A DNA stretch of 64,000 nt. Source: Cycas panzhihuaensis. Lineage: Eukaryota > Cycadophyta. The notes beneath the pieces were generated by a model. That model ran no database searches and had not been told where the DNA came from. It saw only the letters and a program-made list of their open reading frames with translations. The stretch spans positions 106,771,741-106,835,740 of the forward strand of contig CM041465.1 of the NCBI GenBank assembly GCA_023213395.1, written 5' to 3'. The position numbers and the translations under genes are program-made. Below, one piece after another: positions 1 through 10,680 of this stretch. Position 1 is the first letter of the stretch. Each line of letters starts with the position of its first letter.

Positions 1-1073
1 TGCAATGTTTCATCACAGTACCATGCCCATTTGCCACAGTATCACGCTTTGACACCATAGTTTGTTCTTGTGAAGCACTGCAATCTTTGGTCTCTCCCCT
101 TTGATGCAACTTTGCACCTCAATTTTCTTAGCAAACCATGGTGTTTTATTGCAATGCCATGCTTTGTGCTATCATAAGCAATAGTATTTCATCGTAGCAC
201 CACACCATTTGCCAGCAAACCCATGACACTTGCTTCATCAATGCCATTATATTATGTTAGGTGAGATTGCCATGATGTCAAGCCAATTTAGCACAATCTC
301 CTCGAAGAGATTCTGGTTTCTTGCACAAAAATCGAGGTTTTGGTCTTTTGTGTAAAAAATGGAGTTTTTCCTAGAATTTCAAATTTTTATCCCCCCCAAA
401 TAGTTTTTAGGCTCATTTCCAATGGACCAAAACTATAGGCCTCTAATACCAAGTAGTTTTTGGCAAAATATCTCAATATTTTGCTTATAAAAGTAGGCAT
501 TTTGATGACAAACAAATGGGCAATTTTGCATAGAGAGTATTCTTGACTTCTGGACTAGGAGACTTCTTCTCTTCATCATGGAGCATCCTTCTGCACAAGG
601 GAGAGAGTGATTCCAACTAGGTGAGGCTTGGTTTGATGCTTTGAGTTCATTAGGAAGCCATCCTGGCTTGGTGTTACAATTGATTCCTCCCATTTCAAGG
701 GGGAAGAGGTCTCCTTTAGCGCCTTAATCTTCACACTCCATTCATCATCCTAAGCAATTGCATTGGAGGAATTTCGCACCGTTTAACAGAATGCTAGATT
801 TAGACTAAAGCACATACACTGTTGGAACGTAGTCTTTGTTTAAGGTGGTTGTTTCTGTTGTTGCTTGGTCCTTTGTCACTAACTCTCTTTGCCATAACTT
901 CCAATTGCCAAGTTCATGTTATCTTATCTAATCATTAAATATGTTATTTGTCATTTTTTACTTCAGAAGTGATTAAGATTTCTTTTGGCAGCTCTCACCC
1001 CACCTCACATTCTATTTTCCATTAGACTCTATGGGGTATAGGTGTTATTATGCACAAATTACCATGCTTTGCT
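1..1073. other. unassigned AT-rich DNA
   Basis: I see no supported gene. The first 260 bases repeat loose variants of 'catttgcca' and 'ccatgc', which could be an old degenerate repeat. The remainder has scattered purine or pyrimidine runs, including a short C run near 392, and only short open frames without recognisable motifs. The right border is the LTR of copia fragment A. Confidence 0.5.
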
Positions 1074-1297
1074 TGTTAGTTTAATTCAGAGAAATAGATG
1101 GCTGATGAGCAGGATTGAATCAATTTCATTAAGGAGATGATCTTTTAAATATACAATGAGTCTCGTAACTTTTATGACAAGTTTTGTAACCGACTTCTAA
1201 AGACATGACATTTGTCATATTTACATATGTGAGGTACATGATTAGGGTTTATTTAATGACCCTTTGTAATGCCTTGATAAAACATTACCTCCTAACA
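1074..1297 (-). repeat. 3' LTR of copia fragment A
   Basis: The segment starts TGTTAG and ends CTAACA, a matching terminal inverted repeat (224 bp). Immediately to its right, on the minus strand, lies a purine tract (complement of 'ccctctctta', 1298-1307), followed by RNase H and RT remnants read on the minus strand. This is therefore the downstream LTR of a minus-strand copia element. The outer flank is TTGCT. The partner LTR is not in the window. LTRs of H, K and E1 share patches such as 'taatgttt' near the start, indicating related families. Confidence 0.8.
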
Positions 1298-2600
1298 CCC
1301 TCTCTTAATGTTTTATCTCTCTCAATCCTATTTTGTCTCTTAGAAACTGAAACTTTTCTTTTCCTAATGACTTTGTTAATAAGTCTGCAATTTATTATGT
1401 AGTAGAGCAATACTCCAACTTGATTTCTTTATTGTGAACCTTTTCTCTTATGAAGTGGTGATGAACTTCTATGTGCTTGGTTCTGGCATGAAGAATTGGA
1501 TTTTTGGTCAATTTAATAGCACTCTAATTATCACAATATAAAGTTGTTGCTTGGCTCTGAGGTTGATTTAAATCGATCAAAAGTTGTCGGAACCATACTG
1601 CTTCACAAGTTGCACTTACTGCTGCTTTGTATTCGGTTTCAATTGAAGAGAGTGCAACGATAGACTGTTTTTTGCTACACCATGAAATCGCAACTGGTCC
1701 CAAGAAAAAATAATAACCACTTGTGGATTTTCTCTGTTCTTTATCACCTGCCCAATTCGAGTCACAATATCCTATAAGTTGTACTGATCCTTTTCGTGAA
1801 TAGATTAGTTTTAGATCAATCGTTTCTCATAGATATCTTAGTATTCTCCGAGCAACTTTCCAGCGTTTTACTCTTGGTTCTTGCATGTACCTAGAGACGA
1901 CTCCGACTGAGTAAGATATATCGGGTCTAGTGGCTGTGAGGTAAACCAGACTACCAATCAGTTGTCTATATAGATTGACACCAACTGGTTGTTCTTCTTC
2001 TGCTACCAAGTTGGAGTTGATTTCCATGGGTGTTGCACATGGATTGCAGTCTGTCATCCTGAATTTACTTAGCAGGTCCTTTATGTACTTGCTTTGTGAG
2101 AGGGAAATGTGATCTTGTTGCTTACTCACTTCCAACCCCGAATAATAGTTAAGAAGACCAAGATCCGTCATTTCAAATTTCTTTTCCAATTGCCCTTTTA
2201 TTTCTGTAATTGTTTTTTCATCATTTCCTGTGAGGATCATATCATCTACATAAACAACAATTATTGTAATTAGACCATCTATTTGCGAGAGTCTGAGCTG
2301 CAACGTTGAAAACCGTTGTGACACAAATGTTGATCTAGTTTGGCGTATCATGCACGAGGGGCTTCTTTTAGCCTATACAAATCCTTTTTTAATTTGCACA
2401 CCAAGTTTTCTAGTCCTTCCTTGACGTACCCTTCAGGTTGTGTCATATACACATCTTCTTCAAGGTCTCCATTTAAAACGACACTTTTTACATCTAACTG
2501 AAAGATTTTCCAGTTATGTAATGCTACAAGTGCAATCACAACTCTTACTGTGTCTAACTTTGCTACAGGAGAAAAAGTTTCTTCAAAGTCAATTCCAGCT

Positions 2601-3505
2601 TGATCCAGGAGGATCTACCATATGTTTACAGGAAGCAGAAAATGCTAGGAGGATCTACCATATGTCTACAAGATGCAGAAAATGCTAGGCATTGGCATAA
2701 CTGAAAGAGATATGGCCAAATGGTATCAAACTTATATGAAATTTTGTGGAAAGGAAGAAGACACATCCCACTACATGTGTATAAAAGGTGGAGTTCAGAA
2801 AATATCATTTGATTAGATTTCAAACCTTGTTTTGTAGAAAATTGATCCCACAACCAACAGAAAAACAACAAATACATACTATCATTAAATCAATGAAAAT
2901 ACGGTCAAATGACATCCAAATGAGCTAAAATTCTGAGGAAGCGAAGGGGACATGTGTTCCTATACGTGTACCAAATTTGAGCCGAATTGGAGTTAGTTAA
3001 GCCTAGTTACAAGCCGCAACTATTAAGAATTGCATGAAGGCCACTTGGACAACATGCATTCTGATTGTTAGTGGTTATACTTGCATGATTGCCACCTGTT
3101 AAACATGTGATTTGGGTTTCTTTCTATAAATTGAGCCCTCTTACGGGTTGGAGACGGGGTTCTTGAAGGTTAAAGGCACTTCACTTGGGAAGCATCCTTG
3201 GAGAAGCATTTTGGAGGGTTAGAGTCCCCCTTATGGTATAATTGTATCATCTATTTCCTTGTAATTTGACCATTCTTTTGCTAGTTGTTTTCTCCACCAT
3301 TAAATGGAGATTTTTATAGTTTGATAAAAGTATTACTCTTTATACTTTTGGAGCAATGGCAAGTATAAATGATTTGGTGTAGAATTTCCTTTTGTGGGCT
3401 CGTTCTTGTTTTGATGTTATTGGGATTTCTACACTAACTCCCAGGATCTCAAGAAGAAAGGTTGATAATTGACTTCTTCACCAATTAAGCTCTATTTTGG
3501 GATCA
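2601..3505 (+). repeat. 905-bp solo LTR inside fragment A
   Basis: The insertion begins TGATCC and ends GGATCA, a perfect 6-bp inverted repeat with TG...CA ends. It is flanked by CAGCT (2596-2600) and CAACT (3506-3510), a 5-bp target duplication with one substitution. Removing it and one TSD copy reconnects the copia RT frame between VAKGYTQ and GIDFEET. A TATA-like sequence (ctataaatt, near 3124) suggests plus-strand orientation. No internal domains are present, so this is a solo LTR left by LTR-LTR recombination. The family is unknown; the length favours gypsy. Confidence 0.8.
2607..2686 (+). repeat. 40-bp tandem duplication at the solo LTR start
   Basis: Two adjacent 40-bp copies (2607-2646 and 2647-2686) start with aggaggatctaccatatg and end with gcagaaaatgct, with few differences. 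They lie right at the 5' edge of the solo LTR. Confidence 0.85.
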
Positions 3506-3794
3506 CAACTATTTGGGTATACCCCTTTGCAACAACACAGGCTTTGTATTTTTTGATTTTCCCATTAGCCCCTTCTTTGACCTTATATACCCATTTGCAA
3601 TTGACTACTGGTTTATTTGGACGACGTTCCACTAGGTCCCATGTTTGATTTTTAATAATTGAATCCATCTCAGCATCCATGGCTGCCTTCCATTGTGGTT
3701 GATCCTGAGCCTCTTTAAAGGATTGAGGTTCAGTTCGACTGAGCAGAGCTTTAGGTTTCTGACTTCTTGTTTTATGATCAAGTACACTTCTTCC

Positions 3795-4143
3795 TGTTGG
3801 GACTAACCCCAATGTTATTAAAGAATTGTGCACCTAGGGCCCCTCAAAGCCACCTTTGAGGCCCCCTAGGGCACCTAAAGCCTCCCAATAGCCACCTAGA
3901 GCCGACTCAGCTTTATTAAGGTACGTATATTCATTTATTATTATTATTTTTTTTTTAATATTGTTTGAATTACTTGTCGGCTAGCGTGTAGGTCGGGTGA
4001 TGGCGCTTAGCGCCTCCCCAAAACTCTATTTAAGGGGTAGGAATACCTCCCCGGTGTTTTTAACACCGCCATTGTTTGGAAATCGTTGTTTACTCAAAAT
4101 GTATTCGATCTAAACGTCCCGCTCTGCTCCTTTGAATCCATCA
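3795..4143 (+). repeat. 5' LTR of copia element G
   Basis: The block starts TGTTGGGA and ends TCCATCA (imperfect inverted repeat). It stops two bases before a primer binding site identical to the initiator tRNA-Met complement. It replaces the continuation of fragment A exactly at 3795, so G appears to have inserted into A. A strong hairpin lies in the presumed U3. The 3' LTR is not in the window, so the left boundary rests on the termini and the break in A only. Confidence 0.6.
3831..3870. repeat. GC-rich hairpin in the G LTR
   Basis: An inverted repeat of about 17 bp with a short loop: the left arm contains cctagggcccctcaaag and the right arm ctttgaggccccctaggg. It is much more GC-rich than its surroundings. 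A second palindrome, ggcgcttagcgcc, lies near 4003. Either could be a transcript hairpin or the relic of a small DNA transposon end. Confidence 0.7.
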
Positions 4144-4145
4144 TT

Positions 4146-4157
4146 TGGTATCAGAGC
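4146..4157 (+). other. primer binding site of G (tRNA-iMet)
   Basis: TGGTATCAGAGC, the exact 12-base complement of the 3' end of plant initiator tRNA-Met, two bases after the LTR terminus. It marks the start of the internal region of G on the plus strand. Confidence 0.85.
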
Positions 4158-6048
4158 CCATTGGGGTTGTTTGATAATTGTTTATGTGATCTAACTCTTC
4201 ATACGCTTGGAAAAAGTGTTGCATATGACCGCTTGTTGGATTCCTGGCAGGCACATCTGTCTACTGGAGAAATCGATTTGAGTTTTGCCTTGTGTGGAAG
4301 AAGATCTCGTCCTCAGAAGTCAATCTTCTACAACTGGTCACAGTAATATTACCAGAATTCAGGTCCATCAGTTTCATTAAAAAGCTGACTCATTCCTCTT
4401 CAAATTGACATAGTTATTTATAAATTTTAAAGTGTTCTTTCAGACTTTCAAAGCCATCAAATTTGAGGTACATAACCGCTTCCAATTTGTCATTATTGCA
4501 TATTTTTATATATTATTTCTCAAGTTCTTGAACTGAAAAGTATATTAAGCAGCTCTCTAAACTATATTTGATCAATTTACATTGTTCTATAAGTTTTTTA
4601 CTAACATTTCATAATAATTTGAGCCCAGGCTCCCGTTAAGCCTCAAAAAGGGGACTGCATCTTTTGTACATTAAAATTTTGATTTACAGGAACCCATTTT
4701 CAAAACAGTCAGTTCCGTTGAATAGATGTTTTATTGATCTTCAAACTGGTATAATTTCACCTTATTTTGACATTGTTTAGTACAGCTTTGAAGCTGCTCA
4801 ACTTGAGCATTCAAGATATCCCAACAGATTTGTCCTCTAAACCGTTTTTTAAGGAGTTATTTATTTTATTCCTTATTGATCACTTATAATACATGTTTGA
4901 GGCTTTTATTTGACTTTTTATATAGCTTCTCTTAAGTTGATTTGTAACAAAAATTGATCATATACATCTAAAGCAAGTAACAAGCCAAGTGGTCCTGCAA
5001 CATAAAACGGGTACAATTCCTTTTTTTTTTTAGTTTCTTCTTCATTTTTTATCTTTCTAAAGTGAAATATACATATATATTTCAGATTTTCAGCATTATA
5101 TATCTTCATCAAGACAAAAGATTTCTTGCATTAAAAAAAATCATTTTCTTACTCAAGTTTGTATTTATTCATTTGAAAAATCAAAAGCTTAAGAATTCTT
5201 TTTTTTTTTTTTTAATCATCAAAAGTCTTATTTCAAATTTGCATAGTTAAAAGGATATTAGTTACATTCAAAATTTGGTCATATATTCATTGTATTTCAA
5301 AGTTCATCTGAGATTATACCTTATAAGTTTGTCAATTATTCTAAAGGAATACACTTATTGAAAGTATTTTTTATCAATTTTGAAAAGTTCATTTACTTCT
5401 TGCACTTATAAAAGTTGCATCTAGTTGATTTACTTTCCAAAGGCACTCTTTCATTTTTTAAGGGCATTGCATTTTTTTTTCTTTTGAAAAAGTATTTACT
5501 TGCATATTTCTTTCAAAGAGTTTATTATTTATGTCATCTTGCTTAGAGGTTATTATTTTTCATTCAAGTCTTTCTTTATTGCATAAAAGGATTTTTTTTT
5601 TTTAAACCCGAAGCAAGACCACACTACTAATTAATTTATTTTTTCACATTAAATAAGATAATCATGAATTGAACCACCCTCTTTTTTCAGCCTTGCAAGG
5701 GGAATGGTTAGGACCCACAGCGTTACCACCACTTTGCAGCTAATCGGCCTACTCATATAATATGAGGACAGCCATTAGCTATCAGGGATATTTGGTAGCA
5801 GACTGAGGTGCAGAACCTATTCCTTTTATGGTGTTTGGAGACCAAGGCTAGACCTGGAGAGGGCGAGTGCCTTGGTTCGAGAACCTTCACCACTAGATTT
5901 GTCGCTAGGCATAAGTCCGGCGCAAGTGGACCAACAACTCAAGGGGGTGTAAAAACCTTCTTAGCGGCCCGCGTACTGAGGTATATAGAGCCTAGCGCTC
6001 ACGTACCGATATATTGGGTCCTTGTTTTGCCATCTGTAGACATGCGTC
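4158..6048 (+). other. long non-coding leader of copia G
   Basis: About 1.9 kb of AT-rich sequence with many T runs and no convincing reading frame lies between the PBS and the insertion point of F. The leader resumes after F (16625-16833) and leads into a gag start at 16834. The last 350 bases (5690-6048) are more GC-rich, with a short inverted repeat (gcagctaat / attagct). I see no gene here. Confidence 0.6.
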
Positions 6049-6884
6049 TGTTGGGGTATAAAGTGATCCAATGGTTGTGAAAGGACCAGAGGTAGGTCAG
6101 GCAACCTGAGTTGTGCAGGTACGGACCGTATGGAGTGCGTCTGAAGCAAAAGCAGAGAAATCAGCGTGCAGGTGCGTATGGCGGTGCGTGCACGGAATGA
6201 GTGCGTATGACAGTGCGTGCAGGCGAATGCGATATAGCGGATACGTACCAGCGGTGAGAACAAAATCGGCGAGCGATGCGCATGACTCAAAGGGACGGTG
6301 AAGGCACGTGGGTGCCGGGGCGTATGTACGGATGTACGGATACAAAGAATTATTAATTAAGTGCCTAAACAAGTGATTGATGAAAGTGCGTATGGTGAAG
6401 AATACGGTTATGACAGTATCATAACCCTTGATAAAGGTACCAACATGAGTACTTAAGGAGTACGCATGAACCACCGGTGAGGGTGAGAGCCGATTATCAC
6501 GAGTACGCAAAGGTGCGGAAGCGGCCACGTGTAATGACGGTAGATTGGGCGGTAGGAATGATAAGTACCATCCGGTACGCATATATGAGAAGGAATGTAT
6601 CTTCTTTGGAATGCTCGGGAATGCATTCCGACCTACGTGTAATTGAACTGATTACTTAATAAAAGGAAGAGTTACGTGGAAAGTGGTGTATTCTTTGTGT
6701 TGTGATGATGAATTGCTGAGTATGTGTTGATTTATGTACTGTTGTATACCATTGTGGTAGAATTCTGTGTAATATATGTGAATAACCATGTTGACAGTAT
6801 CCTGAACTAGACTATAGCACTGTGTAACCTTGACAAATGAAAGAGGTATCTTGTAAGTGTAATAAGACACCTCATAAGTCAACA
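6049..6884 (+). repeat. 5' LTR of gypsy F
   Basis: 836 bp, pairing with 15801-16624 from the first bases (ttggggtataaagtgatc) to the last (ctcataagtcaaca). Compared with the 3' copy it has an extra block near 6210-6236 of the repeated gtgcgtgc/gtgcgtatg type. It contains many gtgcgta and gtacg words, a motif bias also seen in the array at 14015-14375. Confidence 0.9.
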
Positions 6885-6885
6885 T

Positions 6886-6898
6886 TGGTTCCGTTGCC
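6886..6898 (+). other. candidate primer binding site of F
   Basis: TGGTTCCGTTGCC begins one base after the LTR end. It resembles the tRNA-Asp type site used by several plant gypsy elements (TGGCGCCGTTGCC) with two differences. It is not the tRNA-Met type. The tRNA assignment is tentative. Confidence 0.5.
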
Positions 6899-7024
6899 TA
6901 CGTCCGCTGAGGAGGGACAGGGCCGAGGAGTTTCAAAGAAAGGAATGTGTAAAGGGCAGAGGATCCTGGCTGCCGTCGTGATGGCGGGCTGTAACTAAGC
7001 CACCGACAGCCAAGGGACCTTCCA

Positions 7025-7662
7025 ATGCCACCTAAGAGGCCTTCAAGGTTGGAGGAGCCCCAGAAGGATACTTCACCTAAGGAAAAGGAGACCAGCAGAC
7101 AAAGGGCACTAAGATGGTCGAAGGAAACAAAACTCAGAAGGGCGAGGAGATTAAGTTCACAGAACAACGAGACTAAGGGACAGTCCGTTGAAGGATCTGA
7201 GGCAAGTGGAGCCCAGACACCTCAGGAAGAGGAAACTCATGGCGAACGCATGGTATTGACACCATTGTCGGAGATGATTTGTTTAGCCCAGAGATTGAAG
7301 GGAAACCAAAAGTGGATGAAAAGCAATAAGAAACCTTAAAAGAGGGAAGTATACCTGTGGAGGACAGCCCGAAGGACCCAAGTGACAGTGAAAAGAAGGC
7401 GGAGGAAGGTCCCTCGGCATATTGGGAGAATAAGCTAATGAGACAGCTTTTTGAAGATTCGACAGAAAGGGGATCTGATCAATCGTATATTACAATGACG
7501 CCATTGACTATACAAGTTCCAGGTGTAGTGGAACCCATACACATCAAAACTCCATTCAAGAATCCGCTATTTGGGAAAGATAATACAGCGGTAGGCACTC
7601 CAAGTGCATCCCCGAAGGAGGGGAGAAAGGAAAAATCACCACTAGGTGGGGGACAGTTGTAA
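7025..7662 (+). pseudogene. F: charged N-terminal part of gag, broken
   Basis: Two successive open segments (7025-7339 and 7357-7662) encode very polar, Lys/Glu/Ser/Pro-rich sequence with no recognised domain. They end just before the gag ORF at 7672. They could be an N-terminal extension of gag now split by stops, or a small separate ORF1. Similar charged leaders occur upstream of gag in large plant gypsy elements. The first ATG (7025) follows the PBS by about 125 bases. Confidence 0.5.
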
Positions 7663-7671
7663 TCTCCCAAA

Positions 7672-8580
7672 ATGGATGACTATAGGGACTTTGGGAAACT
7701 GATTTTTAATGACACTTCAGACGCAGCAGAGCATGTGTATCTCTTTCATAATCTTATTGATGTAAAAAAGATCACAGACGAAGACGAAATCAAAGCACGA
7801 TTCGCCTGTACGTTGAGAGGAGTACCCTTGGCATGGTACAAAGAAACAATCAAGAATGAGCCATGGGTAAAGCTTAAGAAAGCATTCGAGGAAAGATTTC
7901 AAAAGTTTCGCAGTAATGAAGCAGTGGAAATCGCATTAAGGGAAATCAGACAAAGGCCGGGAGAATCCGTCCTAACCTACATTAGCATAATGAAAATCAT
8001 TGTGGCCAGCATGATTAATGAGACAATAACGGATCACAATATGAAAAACTATTTTGTTAGAGGGTTGAATGAGAAATTAAGAGCCATGATGCATGCTCAT
8101 CCATTGAAATCATTTAAGAATGCCCAAGATCTAGCGTTAGATTTTGAAATGGAAATGGACGCACAAGCAGGAGGACAAGATTCCCTGTTGCTGAGATTAC
8201 AAGACGAGATTAGAGAATTGAAACAAAATCAGTACAACCGACCCTTCTGCCAAGTAGGGGTAGCAGAAGAGGAAACGGAGTTGGACGCTTTAAGGAGAGA
8301 AGTGGCCAGATTAAAAATCAGAAACAATCGAGAAGAAGAAGAAACACTGAAAAAGAAGGACCATGTTGGAAGAGTAACCAAATGGTGCCACATCTATGAA
8401 GAGAATTCACATACCACCAAGGAATGTGAATTGAATTTAAAAAATAGTGCATTGCACCAACAGGATAGATGGTGCCATATATGCGATGTTGATATGCATA
8501 CAACCAAGGATTGTTTCTACAATCCCAATGGAAAGGCCTTTAGAGGACGAGGTAGGGAAAGGGGAGGCAACCCACCTTGA
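7672..8580 (+). CDS. gag: F: gag capsid/nucleocapsid protein
   Basis: 302 residues, open throughout. Residues about 1-160 match the retrotransposon gag fold pattern (LRGVPLAWYKE, then KLKKAFEERFQKF, then RQRPGESVLTYI). A Glu/Lys-rich helical segment follows, then CCHC knuckles at about 239 (CHIY, second Cys lost) and 268 (CHICDVDMHTTKDC, complete). A third knuckle (CLICLQFGHWKSEC, 8641-8682) lies in the same frame just after the TGA at 8578, so the original protein was longer. The product would form the virus-like particle and bind RNA. The start at 7672 is the first ATG before the conserved region; the upstream charged segments may have been fused to it. Confidence 0.85.
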   Translation: MDDYRDFGKLIFNDTSDAAEHVYLFHNLIDVKKITDEDEIKARFACTLRGVPLAWYKETIKNEPWVKLKKAFEERFQKFRSNEAVEIALREIRQRPGESVLTYISIMKIIVASMINETITDHNMKNYFVRGLNEKLRAMMHAHPLKSFKNAQDLALDFEMEMDAQAGGQDSLLLRLQDEIRELKQNQYNRPFCQVGVAEEETELDALRREVARLKIRNNREEEETLKKKDHVGRVTKWCHIYEENSHTTKECELNLKNSALHQQDRWCHICDVDMHTTKDCFYNPNGKAFRGRGRERGGNPP

Positions 8581-8582
8581 AA

Positions 8583-9121
8583 TGTTTATACAACGAGGGG
8601 CGCACCAGAACCCTCGAGGAAAAAAACACCAATTGGTAGATGCCTCATCTGTTTGCAGTTCGGGCACTGGAAGTCAGAATGCCCAACGAAGCAAGAATAC
8701 TGAGCAGTCGTTCGTGCGTAATAGCGTGGTCCAAGTGACCATAAAAGCGTAAGATTGCAAAGGAAGGCCAAAGCGACCAACCTAATGACAATCATCACAG
8801 GAAACAAAAAGCGTCAAACTACAAAATAAACAAAGGAGAAATCGAATGAAGGATATCCGGATCCACAAGCGAAATGGATCGATACAGGAAAGCAAAACAA
8901 GTATTGGATGGCCTAGTCCGGGAAGAGAATACATTACCAATGGGTAAACCGGAGACCAAATACGTATATGTACGGAAGAACAAACAAAAGGAGAAAGAAA
9001 ATCTACCAGAAGAACCTAAGGTGCAGCCACAAATGGTGCAAATGGAGGAACTTTTTAAAGGATTGCGGTGAGGATATTCCCGAATGTTGTTGTTAATGGA
9101 AAATTTGGTAAGCGACTCTGA
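8583..9121 (+). pseudogene. F: gag C-terminus to protease spacer
   Basis: The stretch holds the in-frame third zinc knuckle (8641-8682) and a short Lys/Glu-rich open segment (8874-9071, containing KPETKYVYVRK). Stops separate them from gag and protease. It is most likely the decayed gag-protease junction. Confidence 0.6.
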
Positions 9122-10087
9122 TTGACCATTCCTCTATGCCAAGTTATTGATTGGATCAAAGGAGGAGTGTTACAGCGTGGAATCACCAAGAGTCTGAAGC
9201 AAATCATACCATCATTTGAGATGGATCCAATGGTAACCATGACAGTCTTGGGAGAAACATTCCCACGGGTAATTGTTGATGGAGGCGCAGCGGTAAACGT
9301 GTTACCAACTTCGACATGGCGTAAATTGGGAAGCCCGAAGCTGGAAGCAGCAACCTATTCGTTAAAATTGGCTAACGAACTATTGGTACGACCTATGGGG
9401 AGATTGACCGACATCAAGGTAGATGTGGCAGGGATAGTGGTGCGAATCAACTTCACAATCGTGGAAACGGAGAAAGGAGCAACACCCTATCCAACACTCT
9501 TGGGGAGGCCATGGTTGTATAAAACGCAATGCCTTCAGAATTGGAAGAATGTAACCTTCACATTATCAGACAACGGAAATAGAGTAGTATTGCCAATGTT
9601 GGGAAGAAGCTCGATCGAAATGATTCCAGATGAGGGATCCAGCACAACGGTCACGAGCGATACAACATTCTCTTCTATTGGGGAAGAACATCTCTATCAC
9701 ACGGCGGAAGAGCCCACCACATCAACCAATCACCAGCAAGAAGAACCGACATATTTCGAGGAGATATACAACTCTTCGGACGACGAACACAATATGAGCT
9801 TCGTGGATTACTGGCTACAGGATGCGTATGAAGTAAACTCTTCTTCTTATAGATGTAATTTCTTAATTAAATGTGTATCTACAGACATTGATAATAATTC
9901 AGATTCTTTTGAATATATGCTGACTAATGATAGTTTAAGGGATGACAATAACCTAGACCAACAAACCCCTAGTTTACCTAGTAATTTTTGTAGTTTTTTA
10001 GTAGTTAATAATAATCCTGACATCCCATCTACTTCAGGCGTGGGTCCTGAGGTAGATTCCTTACCCCCCCCCCTTATTACAACCTGA
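9122..10087 (+). CDS. F: aspartic protease ORF
   Basis: 321 residues. Residues 40-165 are the retropepsin-like domain: VIVDGGAAVNVLP carries the catalytic Asp at residue 53 (D-G-G, where many families have D-S-G or D-T-G). A hydrophobic beta segment and the LLGRPWL motif near residue 132 follow, the second half-site typical of gypsy proteases. It would cleave the gag-pol polyprotein. From about residue 230 (9810 on) the codons become AT-rich and the protein turns acidic and Asn/Ser-rich with no known fold. That change coincides with the segment discussed as a possible recombination block. The frame ends at TGA 10085. Confidence 0.8.
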   Translation: MTIPLCQVIDWIKGGVLQRGITKSLKQIIPSFEMDPMVTMTVLGETFPRVIVDGGAAVNVLPTSTWRKLGSPKLEAATYSLKLANELLVRPMGRLTDIKVDVAGIVVRINFTIVETEKGATPYPTLLGRPWLYKTQCLQNWKNVTFTLSDNGNRVVLPMLGRSSIEMIPDEGSSTTVTSDTTFSSIGEEHLYHTAEEPTTSTNHQQEEPTYFEEIYNSSDDEHNMSFVDYWLQDAYEVNSSSYRCNFLIKCVSTDIDNNSDSFEYMLTNDSLRDDNNLDQQTPSLPSNFCSFLVVNNNPDIPSTSGVGPEVDSLPPPLITT

Positions 10088-10680
10088 GGAAGGAAGTAAT
10101 ATTCCTTCCTCCTCTTCTTTAGAGGTACACCCACCTAGCCACAGATCTCTTCCAACCATTGGCGCCAAAACCGGGGAAATGGAAGGAGGATCACTGGTAA
10201 GTACTTCTAGTGATCCTGGTCTAGATAGTAGAGTCATCATCCCAGAAGAAATAAACCATCAGATTTACATTGGGAACTATGTTAAACCATTTTATGGAGA
10301 GCAGTTATATGGGACTACCCATTTAACGCATTGTGTTGAATATTAGATGGAACATGGAAATTGGGATAAAACCCAATAGCAGCAGGACTTAGTCCTAACC
10401 TTACGGGGAAAAGCTTGGTATTGGTACCTATCCCACCGAGCCACTCTTAGAAATTGGAAGGATTTACAAACGATGTTTCGAATTCGGTTCGATCATCCAA
10501 CACAACTAACCATTCCAGTATTCTATGTAGGTCACAATCCTAGGGAACACATATAGAAATGTAAACAAAAATGGAGATCTTTAAGTATACCTAAACAGAA
10601 TTGGCCTAACTATTTTTACCATACCTTGGGGAGAGTAGCAAAGGAGGCGGTTCCTAGGGAAGGAACAAAATTTAGATGTG
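10088..10680 (+). pseudogene. F: gag-like second segment with a PBS-like site
   Basis: Between protease and RT, one interrupted frame reads a second gag-like stretch: LRGKAWYWYLSH followed by NWKDLQTMFRIRF (10398-10500), the same kind of signature as the real gag at 7672, with three in-frame stops. Just upstream at 10159-10176 is TTGGCGCCAAAACCGGGG, resembling a gypsy primer binding site. An ordinary gypsy pol has neither here. I infer a remnant of another element's 5' end fused in, or a family-specific domain; the sequence alone does not decide. Confidence 0.5.

Larger units (their letters stand above)
1298..3794 (-). pseudogene. copia fragment A: linker, RT and RNase H, split by a solo LTR
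   Basis: Read on the minus strand from 3794 leftwards: a pol linker ending in TRSQKP, the RT start (conserved WVYKVKEG and VAKGYTQ, 3506-3780), then after the 2601-3505 insertion the catalytic RT (GIDFEET; LDVKSVVLNGDLEE near 2490; VYVDDM near 2240), then the connection and RNase H (TRPDISYSVG near 1920) down to about 1400. Gag, protease and integrase are missing because the fragment ends where the LTR of G begins at 3795. Several stops and frame changes show it is dead. Layout and motifs match the K and E3 copies in this window, which belong to the same broad copia group. Confidence 0.85.

Noticed and set aside
5860-5900. tRNA-like or SINE B-box (ggttcgagaacc)
   Set aside because: Only an approximate B-box match, no convincing A-box at the right spacing, no cloverleaf and no tail or target repeat.
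6097-6582. Long minus-strand open frame in the 5' LTR of F
   Set aside because: It lies antisense inside an LTR, its counterpart in the 3' LTR is broken differently, and the Thr/His/Leu bias follows the gtgcgta repeats. No domain.
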